Positions 8,297 to 16,956 of a DNA stretch of 59,180 bases are shown here, piece by piece. The stretch is from the IMG/VR virus record IMGVR_UViG_3300007514_000009, positions 1 to 59,180 of that record. One strand, 5' to 3'. Source of the stretch: a virus. Within the stretch, counting starts at the first letter, position 1. Each line of letters begins with the position of its first letter. The notes under the pieces were generated by a model. It did not search any database, had not been told where the DNA came from, and saw only the letters and a program-made list of their open reading frames with translations. A program made the position numbers and the translations under genes.

Positions 8297-9965
8297 TGAA
8301 AAGAGAATGGAACGGCTATTCTCAGCCATTGGAATGGATATGGAGCGTCATAGCACTCCTATCCCTTCTATGCCTCTATTCACTGCTGGTGTCCAAGAGC
8401 CTCCTTTGCTTCAAGGGATTACCATTCCTGCTCTTTATGCTGCTGCCTATGAGTGCATGGTTTTACGCTCGATTCTTCAGCATTTATCTGTTGAAACATT
8501 CCGAAAGGGATGGGATTGGAAGGCGAAGTTTGTAGTAAGGTGTAAGGGGTGCGAACAGGAATACCAGCAACAGGTCGATGAATGCAAATCATGTGGTGGC
8601 GAGGTGAGGAAGGCAGATCGTGGCCAGATAGAGTATGCCGAAGGAGTATTGAACAACAATAACCGAATGACTCAGACTTTCATAGATATCCTCAGAGAAG
8701 TGGAGATGGATTTGAACATAGTCGATGATGCGTATCTCGTATTGACGAAGGAATACTTCGTTGATCCCGATTCCAAGAAACCGATGTTCTTCAGAATCAG
8801 GGAGGTATCGAGAGCAGACCCTATATTCATGCGTATTATGTCTGATAAGCGGGGAATAAGAGGCGGAACCCAATATACGAGCCTCATAGACCGTTCTTAC
8901 AGAACAAGTGACCCCACGAAGGCTTGCCCGATTTCAGGGATGCCTGTCGTCCCTATCCATTACATCAATCTCGCGGGCGTAGGTAATGGGCAAGTCTATA
9001 CTGAAGGTGAAATTATCCACATTAGTAAGTGGTCGCCATCGAAACTGTATGGGCGTAGTCCTGTCGCTACCATGTGGCGGCAAGTGAATACACTCATCGC
9101 TATGGATAACTATGTCTATTCTGCATATCAGAAGCGCAGAATGCCTCGTGGAGTCATGGTAATCAAATCATCCAATATGGAAACAGTTGAGAGGACAGCG
9201 AGGAACATTCAGGAGCATCTTGAGCGTGACCCTAACTACATCCCGACTATCGGTGTCGAAACCGAGTCTGGTCGAGGTGGGCTTGAGTATGTCCGTATGA
9301 TGGATACGCTTGAGGAACTCCAATATATCCCTATCAAAGACGACATTCGTCAGCGTATATCGGCATTCTATGGTGTATCTAACGTGTTCATGAATGATGT
9401 TTCAGGCGGCGGCTTGAATAATGAGGGTATGCAGATTGTAGTCAGTAATAGGTCGATTTCATACTCTCAATCAGTGTATAACAGGCTTGCATTCCCTCAA
9501 TTACTGGACGCATTCGGCATAACTGAATGGGAAATCACATTGACTCCTCATGAGGAGGAGGATGAAATCATGCAACTACGCCGCGATGAGATGGCTATCC
9601 GCAACATGATGCAGATGAAGCAGTCTGGTTATGAGGCGAAACTGCGCGATCAGATAGACGATAAGTATCTCACATTCGACTTCAGGGAACCAACTGAGGA
9701 AGAAGTGGAGGCGGCGAAGCAAGAGCAGATGGCCGCAGAGGCGGCTAAGGGTGGAGGTGGAGGCGCACCTCCGGCGGCTCCCGTTCAGAAATCTGATGAA
9801 CCATGTCCGACCTGTGGAAAAGAGATTAAACCCCATAATCAATGGCCGTGTGCTTGCTACACAGGATGGCGAGAAACAGCAGATTGCCCGAAATGTAAGA
9901 CTGAGGAAGATGTCGCCACTCTCGATGAGTTTGGCGGTATGTGTGAAGATTGCAGGGGTGAATAG
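8286..9965 (+). CDS. Portal protein with embedded and C-terminal zinc clusters
   Basis: Dodecameric head vertex channel and docking site for terminase. It is 559 residues from a TTG start. The central portal fold is seen as YTEGEIIHISKWSPSKLYG, the YQKRRMPRGVMVIKSSN strand region, an SAFYGVSNVFMND loop and the NEGMQIVVSNRSI helix before the crown. Two features are odd. C86/C89 and C100/C103 form a zinc ribbon inserted in the N-terminal wing. The last 53 residues carry eight more cysteines (CPTCG, CAC, CPKC, CEDC), enough for two zinc sites, preceded by a Gly/Ala/Pro linker and a VQKSDE segment resembling possible processing sites. It is immediately followed by the next ATG. Portal identity is confident; the zinc role (DNA or protein contact) is unknown. 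Confidence 0.9.
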   Translation: MAVDEKRMERLFSAIGMDMERHSTPIPSMPLFTAGVQEPPLLQGITIPALYAAAYECMVLRSILQHLSVETFRKGWDWKAKFVVRCKGCEQEYQQQVDECKSCGGEVRKADRGQIEYAEGVLNNNNRMTQTFIDILREVEMDLNIVDDAYLVLTKEYFVDPDSKKPMFFRIREVSRADPIFMRIMSDKRGIRGGTQYTSLIDRSYRTSDPTKACPISGMPVVPIHYINLAGVGNGQVYTEGEIIHISKWSPSKLYGRSPVATMWRQVNTLIAMDNYVYSAYQKRRMPRGVMVIKSSNMETVERTARNIQEHLERDPNYIPTIGVETESGRGGLEYVRMMDTLEELQYIPIKDDIRQRISAFYGVSNVFMNDVSGGGLNNEGMQIVVSNRSISYSQSVYNRLAFPQLLDAFGITEWEITLTPHEEEDEIMQLRRDEMAIRNMMQMKQSGYEAKLRDQIDDKYLTFDFREPTEEEVEAAKQEQMAAEAAKGGGGGAPPAAPVQKSDEPCPTCGKEIKPHNQWPCACYTGWRETADCPKCKTEEDVATLDEFGGMCEDCRGE

Positions 9966-10286
9966 ATGACAGCATTCGACCAAGCGTGGAGTGTGGTGAA
10001 GCGGGGTCTGCTCGATGATATCCACGGAGAGAGCGTAGTGATGTCGGCACTTTCACCCACTCAAGGAACTGAATTGAAGCCCATACGCACCCGTCATAAG
10101 CGTCATCAACGATTCTCACGCACAGGGAGAGGCAGATCTCCAGACCACATCAAGAGGAGAGAGGGCGGCCCTTCGCTTGGGAATACCAAAGGCCGAGTTT
10201 CGGATATAGGAAAACCCAAAGAAACCGCCGCTGAAGCATCTGTGAAAGCGAAACTAAGGAATGCGGGAGTCGAGGGGTCGAGGTAA
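9966..10286 (+). CDS. Small basic protein with N-terminal AW-K tag
   Basis: 106 residues. It begins MTAFDQAWSVVKRG, the shared N-terminal signature of this virus. The remainder is strongly basic and low in hydrophobics (RTRHKRHQRFSRTGRGR), so it is probably disordered and able to bind DNA. It starts directly after the portal stop codon. An internal head protein packaged via its N-terminal tag is a reasonable hypothesis, but no known family is recognised. Confidence 0.75.
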   Translation: MTAFDQAWSVVKRGLLDDIHGESVVMSALSPTQGTELKPIRTRHKRHQRFSRTGRGRSPDHIKRREGGPSLGNTKGRVSDIGKPKETAAEASVKAKLRNAGVEGSR

Positions 10287-10326
10287 AGGCTAATGAACGA
10301 TTGACTTACAGGGGGGAACGATTACA

Positions 10327-10671
10327 ATGAGCGATGGCTTTGATATACTGGTCAAGATGAATCCAATGGCGAGGCGAGCAATTGCTTGTCTTGAGGCCGT
10401 TGAGAAGGCTACCCTGCTGAATAACCGCGATGATATTGAAAAGAATCTGGAGGTTGCGCGAAACGCCATCTCTATGATGTTTGACGATTTAGGGTTGCAT
10501 GACAATTTAGTCAAGGCTGGTAATCAAAGTCCAACAGATTCGCAAACTGGAATCATAATGAAGTATGATAACACCGAGAGCGACATTAACGCCAATGACA
10601 ATGCAATCGCACTCGGAGTAGTTCGCGCCGGACGGACGAGCAATGTATTCCGTCCTCATGAAGTGTATTGA
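10327..10671 (+). CDS. Small helical protein, unknown function
   Basis: 114 residues, starting at ATG with a GGGGGG stretch at 10311-10316 as ribosome-binding site. The N-terminus MSDGFDILVKMNP partly resembles the AW-K tag but lacks the Trp. Residues 15-60 form amphipathic helices with many Ala and Leu, and a second hydrophobic-Lys motif DNLVKAGN follows at about 60-67. The last 40 residues are polar. The 40-nt gap before it contains GAACGATT twice (10295 and 10316), the significance of which is unclear. The function is unknown. Confidence 0.65.
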   Translation: MSDGFDILVKMNPMARRAIACLEAVEKATLLNNRDDIEKNLEVARNAISMMFDDLGLHDNLVKAGNQSPTDSQTGIIMKYDNTESDINANDNAIALGVVRAGRTSNVFRPHEVY

Positions 10672-10681
10672 GGGTGGTTTA

Positions 10682-11170
10682 GTGTCGTATTCAACAAGAG
10701 GTTCGATTTCTGAGCGAATGAGAGCGTTGCGTGTCGATAATGGCGGCCCCATTCGCAAACAAGCACCTATGGCGGGGCCACCACAACCAAGCCCCGCTCA
10801 ACCAATGCCACCAGATCCGGCTATGGCATCAATGCAACAGCAGATGCCAATGAATACCCCCGGCCCCAATGGTATGCAGGGTGCAGGTATGGCTCCTTTA
10901 CTGGCAATAGCCGGTGAAATCGAAGGAATCATGGATGCATCCATAATGACGATGGCATCAGCAGAAGAATTGCTTTCAGTATCTCGTGACGCGGATGCGG
11001 GCGACCTTGCTATGGCTTCTCAGGCATTGCACAGTTTGGAGGGGACACTCAAGCAGATTAAGCACACCGAGTTGGGGATAGTAGCCGAATTATTCCGTAA
11101 GGTGCAAGCAGGAATAGAAAAGAATCAAGCAGAGGGGCAACTTTCGACGCTAATGGGTGGTGGGGTGTAA
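10682..11170 (+). CDS. Small protein with Pro/Met/Gln-rich linker and helical C-terminus
   Basis: About 162 residues from GTG at 10682, chosen because GAGGGTGG sits just upstream and this leaves a 10-nt gap after the previous stop. ATG at 10643 would give a 13-residue extension overlapping the previous gene. Residues about 30-75 are rich in Pro, Met and Gln (PQPSPAQPMPPDPAM). Residues about 80-155 are predicted helical (ELLSVSRDADAGDLAMASQA) and end with GGGV. The stop overlaps the next ATG (taATG). No family is recognised; it may be a head-assembly or scaffold accessory. Confidence 0.65.
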   Translation: MSYSTRGSISERMRALRVDNGGPIRKQAPMAGPPQPSPAQPMPPDPAMASMQQQMPMNTPGPNGMQGAGMAPLLAIAGEIEGIMDASIMTMASAEELLSVSRDADAGDLAMASQALHSLEGTLKQIKHTELGIVAELFRKVQAGIEKNQAEGQLSTLMGGGV

Positions 11171-11490
11171 TGACTGACGATACTCAACAAGCGATGGAAC
11201 TTGTGAAAGAAGTGCTTGCAGAACTCAAAACCGTCAAAGGGCGGGTTGAGCAACTTGAAGCGGAGAACCTCAGATTGACAAAGGCCGTTGAGGATCCACA
11301 GATAATGATGCAAAAGCAGGGCTGGATGAAGTTCGTCACCCCTCATGCTGATGAAACATTCGATCCACTCAACCGCGATGCCGATGTAGGCGGCACAGGG
11401 CCGTTTTCAGGCAGTGGAGATATAATCGCTAAATCACGCTTCGATGAGTTGCAGGAGTGGGAAGATGCTGAAAGGGAGATGAGAGGATGA
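11170..11490 (+). CDS. Coiled-coil small protein
   Basis: 106 residues. Residues 5-45 form a clear heptad coiled coil (VLAELKTVKGRVEQLEAENL), so it probably oligomerises. The rest is polar with Gly-rich turns (ADVGGTGPFSGSGD) and an acidic C-terminal helix. It overlaps both neighbours (taATG before, ATGA after). Its place between portal and protease would suit a minor scaffold or head accessory protein, but this is inference only. Confidence 0.7.
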   Translation: MTDDTQQAMELVKEVLAELKTVKGRVEQLEAENLRLTKAVEDPQIMMQKQGWMKFVTPHADETFDPLNRDADVGGTGPFSGSGDIIAKSRFDELQEWEDAEREMRG

Positions 11491-12101
11491 CGATGAAGTT
11501 CTCTGACCCTCTGACGGAAACCCCTGAAGGGAGGCTTCTCGCTATCAGCAGAGGCTTACTGAAGGCTGTTGAGAAGAATACTAATTGTATGCACAAAGCA
11601 GGTAAGACCTGTAAGAACTGCTACAAATCAGACCGAGGAGATGGCCCCAAACCGAAGTTGCCCAGTCCGAAGGGGAATAAGAATAAACTCAAGTCCGATG
11701 CAACAAGCGAGTTCCTAAGAGAACGCGGCATCATTGCGAAGTATGAGCAGGAGCATTCTGTGGATAACCAAGTGCCTCAATTCATGGAGATTTCAGGGCA
11801 AACAGAGATTAGAGCGGCAGGATACACTACCAATCAACGACTCCCCCACATAGGAGAGGGCAACGCTCTCAAACCTATTAGTGAAGTTGCTAAGATGCCC
11901 AAAGTATCCCAAACTGGGTATGATGCAAAGGGTTCTTCGCTTCATATGCACATGAATGATGGAAGCAATGGCGTTCTTGATGATAATCGCGCCCCCATTG
12001 AGGAATCATTGGCTGAATTGAGGGTAATGAAAGCGGGCGGTCAATTAGGCATTGTTGAGGAAATTGCGGGGTTGGTCGAAGAAGTCTATACCCGCCTATG
12101 A
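11487..12101 (+). CDS. Small cysteine-motif protein, unknown function
   Basis: 204 residues. Near the N-terminus, CMHKAGKTCKNC (C-x6-C-x2-C, with the adjacent His) could hold a metal. It is followed by a basic, Pro/Lys-rich stretch and then a polar domain. Hydrophobic-Lys patterns appear at both ends (RGLLKAVEKN and LRVMKAGGQ), as in other head-module proteins. It overlaps the previous gene by 4 nt (ATGA). No known family is recognised. Confidence 0.65.
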   Translation: MTMKFSDPLTETPEGRLLAISRGLLKAVEKNTNCMHKAGKTCKNCYKSDRGDGPKPKLPSPKGNKNKLKSDATSEFLRERGIIAKYEQEHSVDNQVPQFMEISGQTEIRAAGYTTNQRLPHIGEGNALKPISEVAKMPKVSQTGYDAKGSSLHMHMNDGSNGVLDDNRAPIEESLAELRVMKAGGQLGIVEEIAGLVEEVYTRL

Positions 12102-12110
12102 GGTGGGAAT

Positions 12111-15100
12111 ATGGCTGAAGATCTCCCAAGAAACCGCACGGATGTCGTCCTATCATGCATAATTGGGCTTGAACCCCCTGTCGTTAGGTATCTCGATTCG
12201 CTGAATGGCCAGCCATTCACTAAGGCTGACATGGCCGCATTGGCCTCTGCTTCTGGCGTTGCGCCATATTCAATGAGGGACTTGAACGAGCCTATCCCTC
12301 CTTCGGAGATGGTTATCCCTCAAGATTTCCAATCATACCTTGCAGGACATAGCAGGATTTCCACATCATATTCTAACGATTGGCCGATGGCCGATGGGAG
12401 TAATCGCTTTGGCGAGCATCATCCGTTTGGGATGGCTTCTAATTGCTGCCCACTTCTTCATGGAGCGGCTCATGGAGAACCAGAGTATATTCCGCTCCTA
12501 TTCGATTTCATTGGAGAGGCTGCTGAACAGCACCGGGACGCCGAGCGGCAGAATAAGTTGCATCATGATGAGACTTCGCTTTACGGGCAGCCTACCGAAT
12601 CAATGCTCGATCTGTATAAGCGAGGCAGGGAGCAAAGCGGATATGGCGATGACGATGAATGGGAGGCTGCTAAAACCGATGAATTAACTCATAGATTCGG
12701 TTTATTGCCCTATTTGTTTGGTTTGGAATGGAATACAGAGGAGCAAAGGGATGCGTTTTTCGACATCATTGGGACGATGGCCTCATCGGAAAAGGCCGAT
12801 TCTCCCAATGCGAGAAAGGCGATGAATGATATTCAGCGAAAAACAGGCATTACATGGGATAGGGCATTGCGTAGTTGGAGAGATAGATTCACTCCGATGA
12901 AGGCATGGTGGATGCGGCCGAGCGACCAACACGGCCCCACTTCATCAGGAGATAACTCGATTACATCACCATATGTTGAGGGTGAAAAAGGGCATAATCA
13001 CCATTGGTGGGAGCCATTTCAGGCATGGGGTGGTGTCGGCAGAGATAGCGAATCATTGTATTCTTTGTTATCACAATCCTATCCCAAGATATTCAATGAC
13101 GGTTGGTTAGGTCGTTTTCTAACTGACGGGGTTGAGATAGAGGGGCCGCATATGCTCAGTGGTTCTCATTTTCCGGCCACTAATTCTAATTCCGGCTATG
13201 AATCGACCCTTACCAGACCATCGACAAATCTTGACTTTGAACGGCGGCAATCGAACTGGCGGCACGTCGCCAATGGGCATCAAAATCATCCATCGAATCC
13301 CCAAGAAGGTATGATGAATATCCCTGCGGATGCTTTGCAGATGAGTAAATTGGGGCGTAATATCGCATCAATTTCGGAAATGGGGACTCCGCGAAGCGGC
13401 CGTTTGCGCGAGAACCACCCTAATTCACAACAAGAATATCACGATCTTCACAACCGCCACTACTTGAACACTGATGAAGCACTGATGGGGCTTGTCGGAG
13501 AAATGGCCAGTAAGATTGGAAAGGAACATGGAATTGAGCATTTGGTATCGAATGGCACGGACATCAACCAAAACACCGTTGCTGCGGGCAATCGCGCTCA
13601 GTTAGCCGCCGCCGCCAATTATCGTTTGATGCGAAAGAAAGGGATTTCGCCTAAGAGCATCGACATACCGATGGTGAGTGGTAAGGGCGGTCTAACGACG
13701 GAAGCGGGCAAGTTTGGCCCGGTTCATCCCACATCAGAAGCCATAGCCCCCCCTATATTCAATACAGGCAATACCGATGCATGGAGTCATGATATGCCCG
13801 CTACGCTCGCATGGAGGTGGGATAGAGATTTAGATGATGTATCATTCTCAGTCAAAGATGAACCATTCACAATAGCCCAGAGAACACCTCATGCTGGTTT
13901 CCATTCAAAGATAGACCCTTCATTTGCGACTAAGCAAGTGACTAACAAGCAACGGGAAATCAACGCCCTGTCCAATCACCCGTATGGATACTCATCCTTA
14001 TCTTTCGATTTACACAAATCCGATGATGATTATGAGCCAACAGGGGTGTTTGAATCCCTCATTGAACCGGGACATATCCTACGGGATCTTGATGATATTG
14101 ATGGGTTGAAGGGCTTTAGCGGAGAATGGGTGGTTCAAAAGAAGCCCAAAGGAAAGCACGTTCTCGTCAAGAAATCTGGGAAAAGCATTGAACCGATGAG
14201 TCTGCCCAGTAAAGTGAAGAAATCACTCAAAGATAGCATCAAGGGCGATATGATAATCGACGGCTATGTCGATGGAGATGTCCTCACAGTTGTTGATTTA
14301 TTGGTGCATAAGGACACGGATATGCACATGGAACCACTATCAGATAGGGTCGATGTTTTGAGGACATTGTATCAAAGCACAGACAATGTGCATTTTCCAT
14401 CGCCCATTTCATGCGTTAGCACGGACGAAGAAGGGCTAATCAAGACAATAGCCAATTTCGATAGAGATAACCTATTGATTCGTGATGCCCATTCGACATT
14501 CATGAAAGGCAAAGAGGTTCATCCTAAATGGATACTATACGCGCAAGATGATATTAGCAAACAAATCCCACTCCCTCCATTACCCGAACTTAGCATACGA
14601 GGCTCAGAGATCATATTGGAATATCCTTCAATCTATCAACCAGTGGTGGTTAAGACAGAAATGGATGCGATAGGAATGTTTGTTTCGGGATACGAGGGGT
14701 TGCCCCATCTTGTCAAACAGGCACAGACTCAATTCGGGATATGGAGTCCCGTAGCGGCTCTTTTCATGAAAGAAGGTGCTGCCGGAGGTGCTACTGGTGC
14801 ATTTACATCGGGCGATGTAGGGGGTGGTTCAAAGGCACTCCATTCTATTCCGTCTGCCAGAAAGCGACCAGTAAAGCGAAAATCGCTCGACAAAGCCCCA
14901 GAGGTTGTCACGGAAGGAGAAGGCGATGATGACGATATTGTATCCGCTATCATGAGAAGGGCGCGAAAAGCAATCACTGATGATGATAAGGCTTTGACTG
15001 AGGAAGATTTGTTGTCAAGTGTTGATGGTTTGAGGGCTGAACATCTGAAGCGTTTTGCTGGTGAATATGGCCTTGAACAGACTGAAGATGGTCTATGGAC

Positions 15101-15482
15101 AGTTAATGAGGCCATAGATGATGATGTAGTTGAAATGCCGGATGAAATCGAGAAGTTTGCATTTCCGCGTATGAATCGCGCTTCGCCCGATGGAGGAGCG
15201 TGGTCGGGAATGCAAGCAGATATCACAATGCCCACTGGCCCGACGGAGATTACTGATGAGGAGAATACTACTTTTGGCGATCCGCGACAAGGAGAGGAAC
15301 AGGCGGATGCCACTGAATTATTCAAACCAATGCAGATTCGTATTCAAACTGAGGATGGCGATGCCATTCTTGAAGTGAATGAAAATCGTGCAATTGTGCG
15401 CTTTCCGCGTAAAGAGAAAGGGTTTGAGGAAAACGAGAAGGATGTCGAACCCGCTATTCGGGATGATGATGCGTTGTTATGA
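12111..15482 (+). CDS. Large protein with divergent, probably inactive DNA-ligase-like nucleotidyltransferase domain
   Basis: 1,123 residues. Residues about 1-600 are His/Trp/Asn-rich and match no family I know. Residues about 640-830 follow the order of ATP-dependent DNA ligase motifs. KPKG (678-681) sits at the motif I KxDG position, with the Lys kept and the Asp lost. IIDGYVDGD (715-723) corresponds to motif III DGE, with Glu replaced by Tyr. VVDLLVH then PLSDRVDVL follow as motif IIIa-like. DNLLIRD (786-792) replaces EGLVVKD, and PKWILY (805-810) resembles motif V. Three motifs have altered key residues, so ligase activity is doubtful. The C-terminal 270 residues are acidic with a basic patch (RKRPVKRKSL). 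GAGGTGG upstream is the ribosome-binding site. A nucleic-acid-binding structural role is possible. Confidence 0.75.
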   Translation: MAEDLPRNRTDVVLSCIIGLEPPVVRYLDSLNGQPFTKADMAALASASGVAPYSMRDLNEPIPPSEMVIPQDFQSYLAGHSRISTSYSNDWPMADGSNRFGEHHPFGMASNCCPLLHGAAHGEPEYIPLLFDFIGEAAEQHRDAERQNKLHHDETSLYGQPTESMLDLYKRGREQSGYGDDDEWEAAKTDELTHRFGLLPYLFGLEWNTEEQRDAFFDIIGTMASSEKADSPNARKAMNDIQRKTGITWDRALRSWRDRFTPMKAWWMRPSDQHGPTSSGDNSITSPYVEGEKGHNHHWWEPFQAWGGVGRDSESLYSLLSQSYPKIFNDGWLGRFLTDGVEIEGPHMLSGSHFPATNSNSGYESTLTRPSTNLDFERRQSNWRHVANGHQNHPSNPQEGMMNIPADALQMSKLGRNIASISEMGTPRSGRLRENHPNSQQEYHDLHNRHYLNTDEALMGLVGEMASKIGKEHGIEHLVSNGTDINQNTVAAGNRAQLAAAANYRLMRKKGISPKSIDIPMVSGKGGLTTEAGKFGPVHPTSEAIAPPIFNTGNTDAWSHDMPATLAWRWDRDLDDVSFSVKDEPFTIAQRTPHAGFHSKIDPSFATKQVTNKQREINALSNHPYGYSSLSFDLHKSDDDYEPTGVFESLIEPGHILRDLDDIDGLKGFSGEWVVQKKPKGKHVLVKKSGKSIEPMSLPSKVKKSLKDSIKGDMIIDGYVDGDVLTVVDLLVHKDTDMHMEPLSDRVDVLRTLYQSTDNVHFPSPISCVSTDEEGLIKTIANFDRDNLLIRDAHSTFMKGKEVHPKWILYAQDDISKQIPLPPLPELSIRGSEIILEYPSIYQPVVVKTEMDAIGMFVSGYEGLPHLVKQAQTQFGIWSPVAALFMKEGAAGGATGAFTSGDVGGGSKALHSIPSARKRPVKRKSLDKAPEVVTEGEGDDDDIVSAIMRRARKAITDDDKALTEEDLLSSVDGLRAEHLKRFAGEYGLEQTEDGLWTVNEAIDDDVVEMPDEIEKFAFPRMNRASPDGGAWSGMQADITMPTGPTEITDEENTTFGDPRQGEEQADATELFKPMQIRIQTEDGDAILEVNENRAIVRFPRKEKGFEENEKDVEPAIRDDDALL

Positions 15483-15505
15483 CTGACAGGGCTATCATGA
15501 GGTCA

Positions 15506-15513
15506 TTCATATA
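15506..15513 (+). promoter_or_regulatory. Possible archaeal TATA-like element for the capsid gene cluster
   Basis: TTCATATA lies 26 nt before the protease ATG, in one of the longer gaps of the window (56 nt). The protease gene has no clear ribosome-binding site. This is the arrangement expected of an archaeal promoter producing a leaderless transcript. The match is short and the evidence weak. Confidence 0.25.
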
Positions 15514-15538
15514 GGATTGGACTGAAACGTGCTGTTCA

Positions 15539-16918
15539 ATGGCTACGGCACAGATGCTCCAACCCTCCATTAGTTGGTCTGCTTTCGGTTCTGATTTCAT
15601 CTTGAAGCAGGATGCAGATGGCGATTTGTATGTAGCCGGATACGCAAGCGTGGATATGGTGGATAAGCAGGGAGACAGGATCCCTTCAGCCGCATTGAAA
15701 AAGGCATTCAATAGTTTCATGAATAACAAGGCGTATAGAAACGTGCAACTCGCGCACAGTGGAATACAAGTGGGTGAAGTTGTTGATTCCTATTCAGATT
15801 CACAAGGTCGTGTATGGAAATCCGAAGTGGATGACATGGGCCTATTCGTCGTATGCAAGATACGCAGCGACATTCAGAAAGCACGAGAAGTGCAAAAGCA
15901 GGTGCGCGACGGAGAACTCCGCGCCTTTTCAATTGGCGGACAGGCATTGTTCCGCGTCACAAAAACCACTCCCGAATTAGGAACCCACCGTGAGATCACC
16001 GACCTTGAGTTGCATGAAATCACCCTTTGTAAGAAGGGCATCAACCCAGAGGCGCGATACACAATCCTAAAGATGGACGAAACTGAAGAAGTGAGCAAAA
16101 TGACAGACAGCGAAGCATTGACTGAAATAAGAGATAATCTGGCCGATGTGCTAAAGGCACTCGACAAGAACGAGGAAAAGACTGAGGAGAAGTCCGAGGA
16201 GAAGTCCGAAGAAAAGACTGAGGAGAAGTCCGATACCGAGAAGTCGCACGATGATGGTGCGGTTGCTTACATCGACACTCTTGAGAAGTTCGCACACGAG
16301 CAGGGAGTTAATCTCGATGCTGTTCGCGCACACTTCGGATTGGAGAAGGCATACCTGCAAGAAGGCAGTGGTGGCTACTCGCACCGTGGAATGGGCGACG
16401 AGGTTGGAAGTGGCGAAAGCGCATCCGAGCCTACATACCCATCACTATCGGCTCCCGGTGGCAACAAGTATGTCATCAAGCAACCCGGTGTAGGCAATAT
16501 GGCTTACAACGGGCCAAAGGGCAACAAGAATGTCATCAAGGCCGATGAAATCACACCAGAAGGACTGGAGCGTGGCTACCGTGCATACGCTTCCATCCGC
16601 GATGAGGACGCATTGAAGGCTCTTGTCAAGCAAGACTGGGAGAATCGCTACGACGCTGAGACTGCTCAAGCACTTGAAGTCCAGAAGGCAAACGATTACT
16701 CCGGTCAGATTGCGGCACTAAAGGCTGAATTGGCCAGTGTCAAAACTGAGTCCGCTGAAATCCAGAAGTCTGCATCACCCGCAGTAAGTGACATACGCAT
16801 TCCAAGCCACGACGAGTTCGCCGCAATGGGGACTGGTCTTGATGGATGGAGAGCCACAGAGGAGTTGGCTCGCCGCGCTCTAAGGGGCGACGACCCGGAG
16901 GTCGCAAACCGAGGCTAA
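15539..16918 (+). CDS. Prohead maturation protease (U35-like) fused to scaffold-like C-terminus
   Basis: Serine protease that trims head proteins during capsid maturation. 459 residues. Residues 1-180 are the HK97-type protease fold: YVAGYASVDMVDKQGDRI strand region, NVQLAHSG with H73, RAFSIGG with S131 and LELHEITL with E160, consistent with the His/Ser/acid set of the family. Residues 180-225 are an acidic linker with EEKS/EEKT repeats. Residues 250-459 are largely helical with a coiled coil (SGQIAALKAELASVK) and probably act as the scaffold. No separate scaffold gene is seen. The protein contains ILKQD, ILKMD and VIKAD, similar to LLKAD in the capsid protein, so it may cut itself. It lies directly upstream of the major capsid gene. 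Confidence 0.9.
   Translation: MATAQMLQPSISWSAFGSDFILKQDADGDLYVAGYASVDMVDKQGDRIPSAALKKAFNSFMNNKAYRNVQLAHSGIQVGEVVDSYSDSQGRVWKSEVDDMGLFVVCKIRSDIQKAREVQKQVRDGELRAFSIGGQALFRVTKTTPELGTHREITDLELHEITLCKKGINPEARYTILKMDETEEVSKMTDSEALTEIRDNLADVLKALDKNEEKTEEKSEEKSEEKTEEKSDTEKSHDDGAVAYIDTLEKFAHEQGVNLDAVRAHFGLEKAYLQEGSGGYSHRGMGDEVGSGESASEPTYPSLSAPGGNKYVIKQPGVGNMAYNGPKGNKNVIKADEITPEGLERGYRAYASIRDEDALKALVKQDWENRYDAETAQALEVQKANDYSGQIAALKAELASVKTESAEIQKSASPAVSDIRIPSHDEFAAMGTGLDGWRATEELARRALRGDDPEVANRG
16175..16231 (+). repeat. Short tandem repeat encoding EEKS/EEKT
   Basis: About five imperfect 12-nt units (gaggagaagtcc and variants) in frame within the protease-scaffold gene, forming a charged linker. Confidence 0.75.
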
Positions 16919-16942
16919 TCGCTTCGTGGAAATGGAGATAAC

Positions 16943-16950
16943 AGGAGGAA
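16943..16950 (+). promoter_or_regulatory. Strong ribosome-binding site of the major capsid gene
   Basis: AGGAGGAA precedes the capsid ATG with optimal spacing (about 8 nt). Like the very similar AAGGAGGA before the next gene (18139-18146), it marks the two genes expected to be most highly translated. Confidence 0.75.
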
Positions 16951-16956
16951 ATAGAA

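Noticed and set aside
5638-9965. Intein or homing endonuclease inserted in terminase or portal
   Set aside because: Both proteins have normal length and continuous motifs. The LAGLIDADG-like sequence is in a separate gene, lacks the catalytic acid and shows no splicing residues.
14729-15325. Minus-strand open frame of 198 codons opposite the ligase-like gene
   Set aside because: Composition is Ser/Ala-rich with no motif, and it is wholly antisense to a well-supported gene. It is explained by codon bias.
12111-15482. Functional ATP-dependent DNA ligase
   Set aside because: Key residues of motifs I, III and IV are replaced and the context is structural. It is therefore described only as ligase-like.
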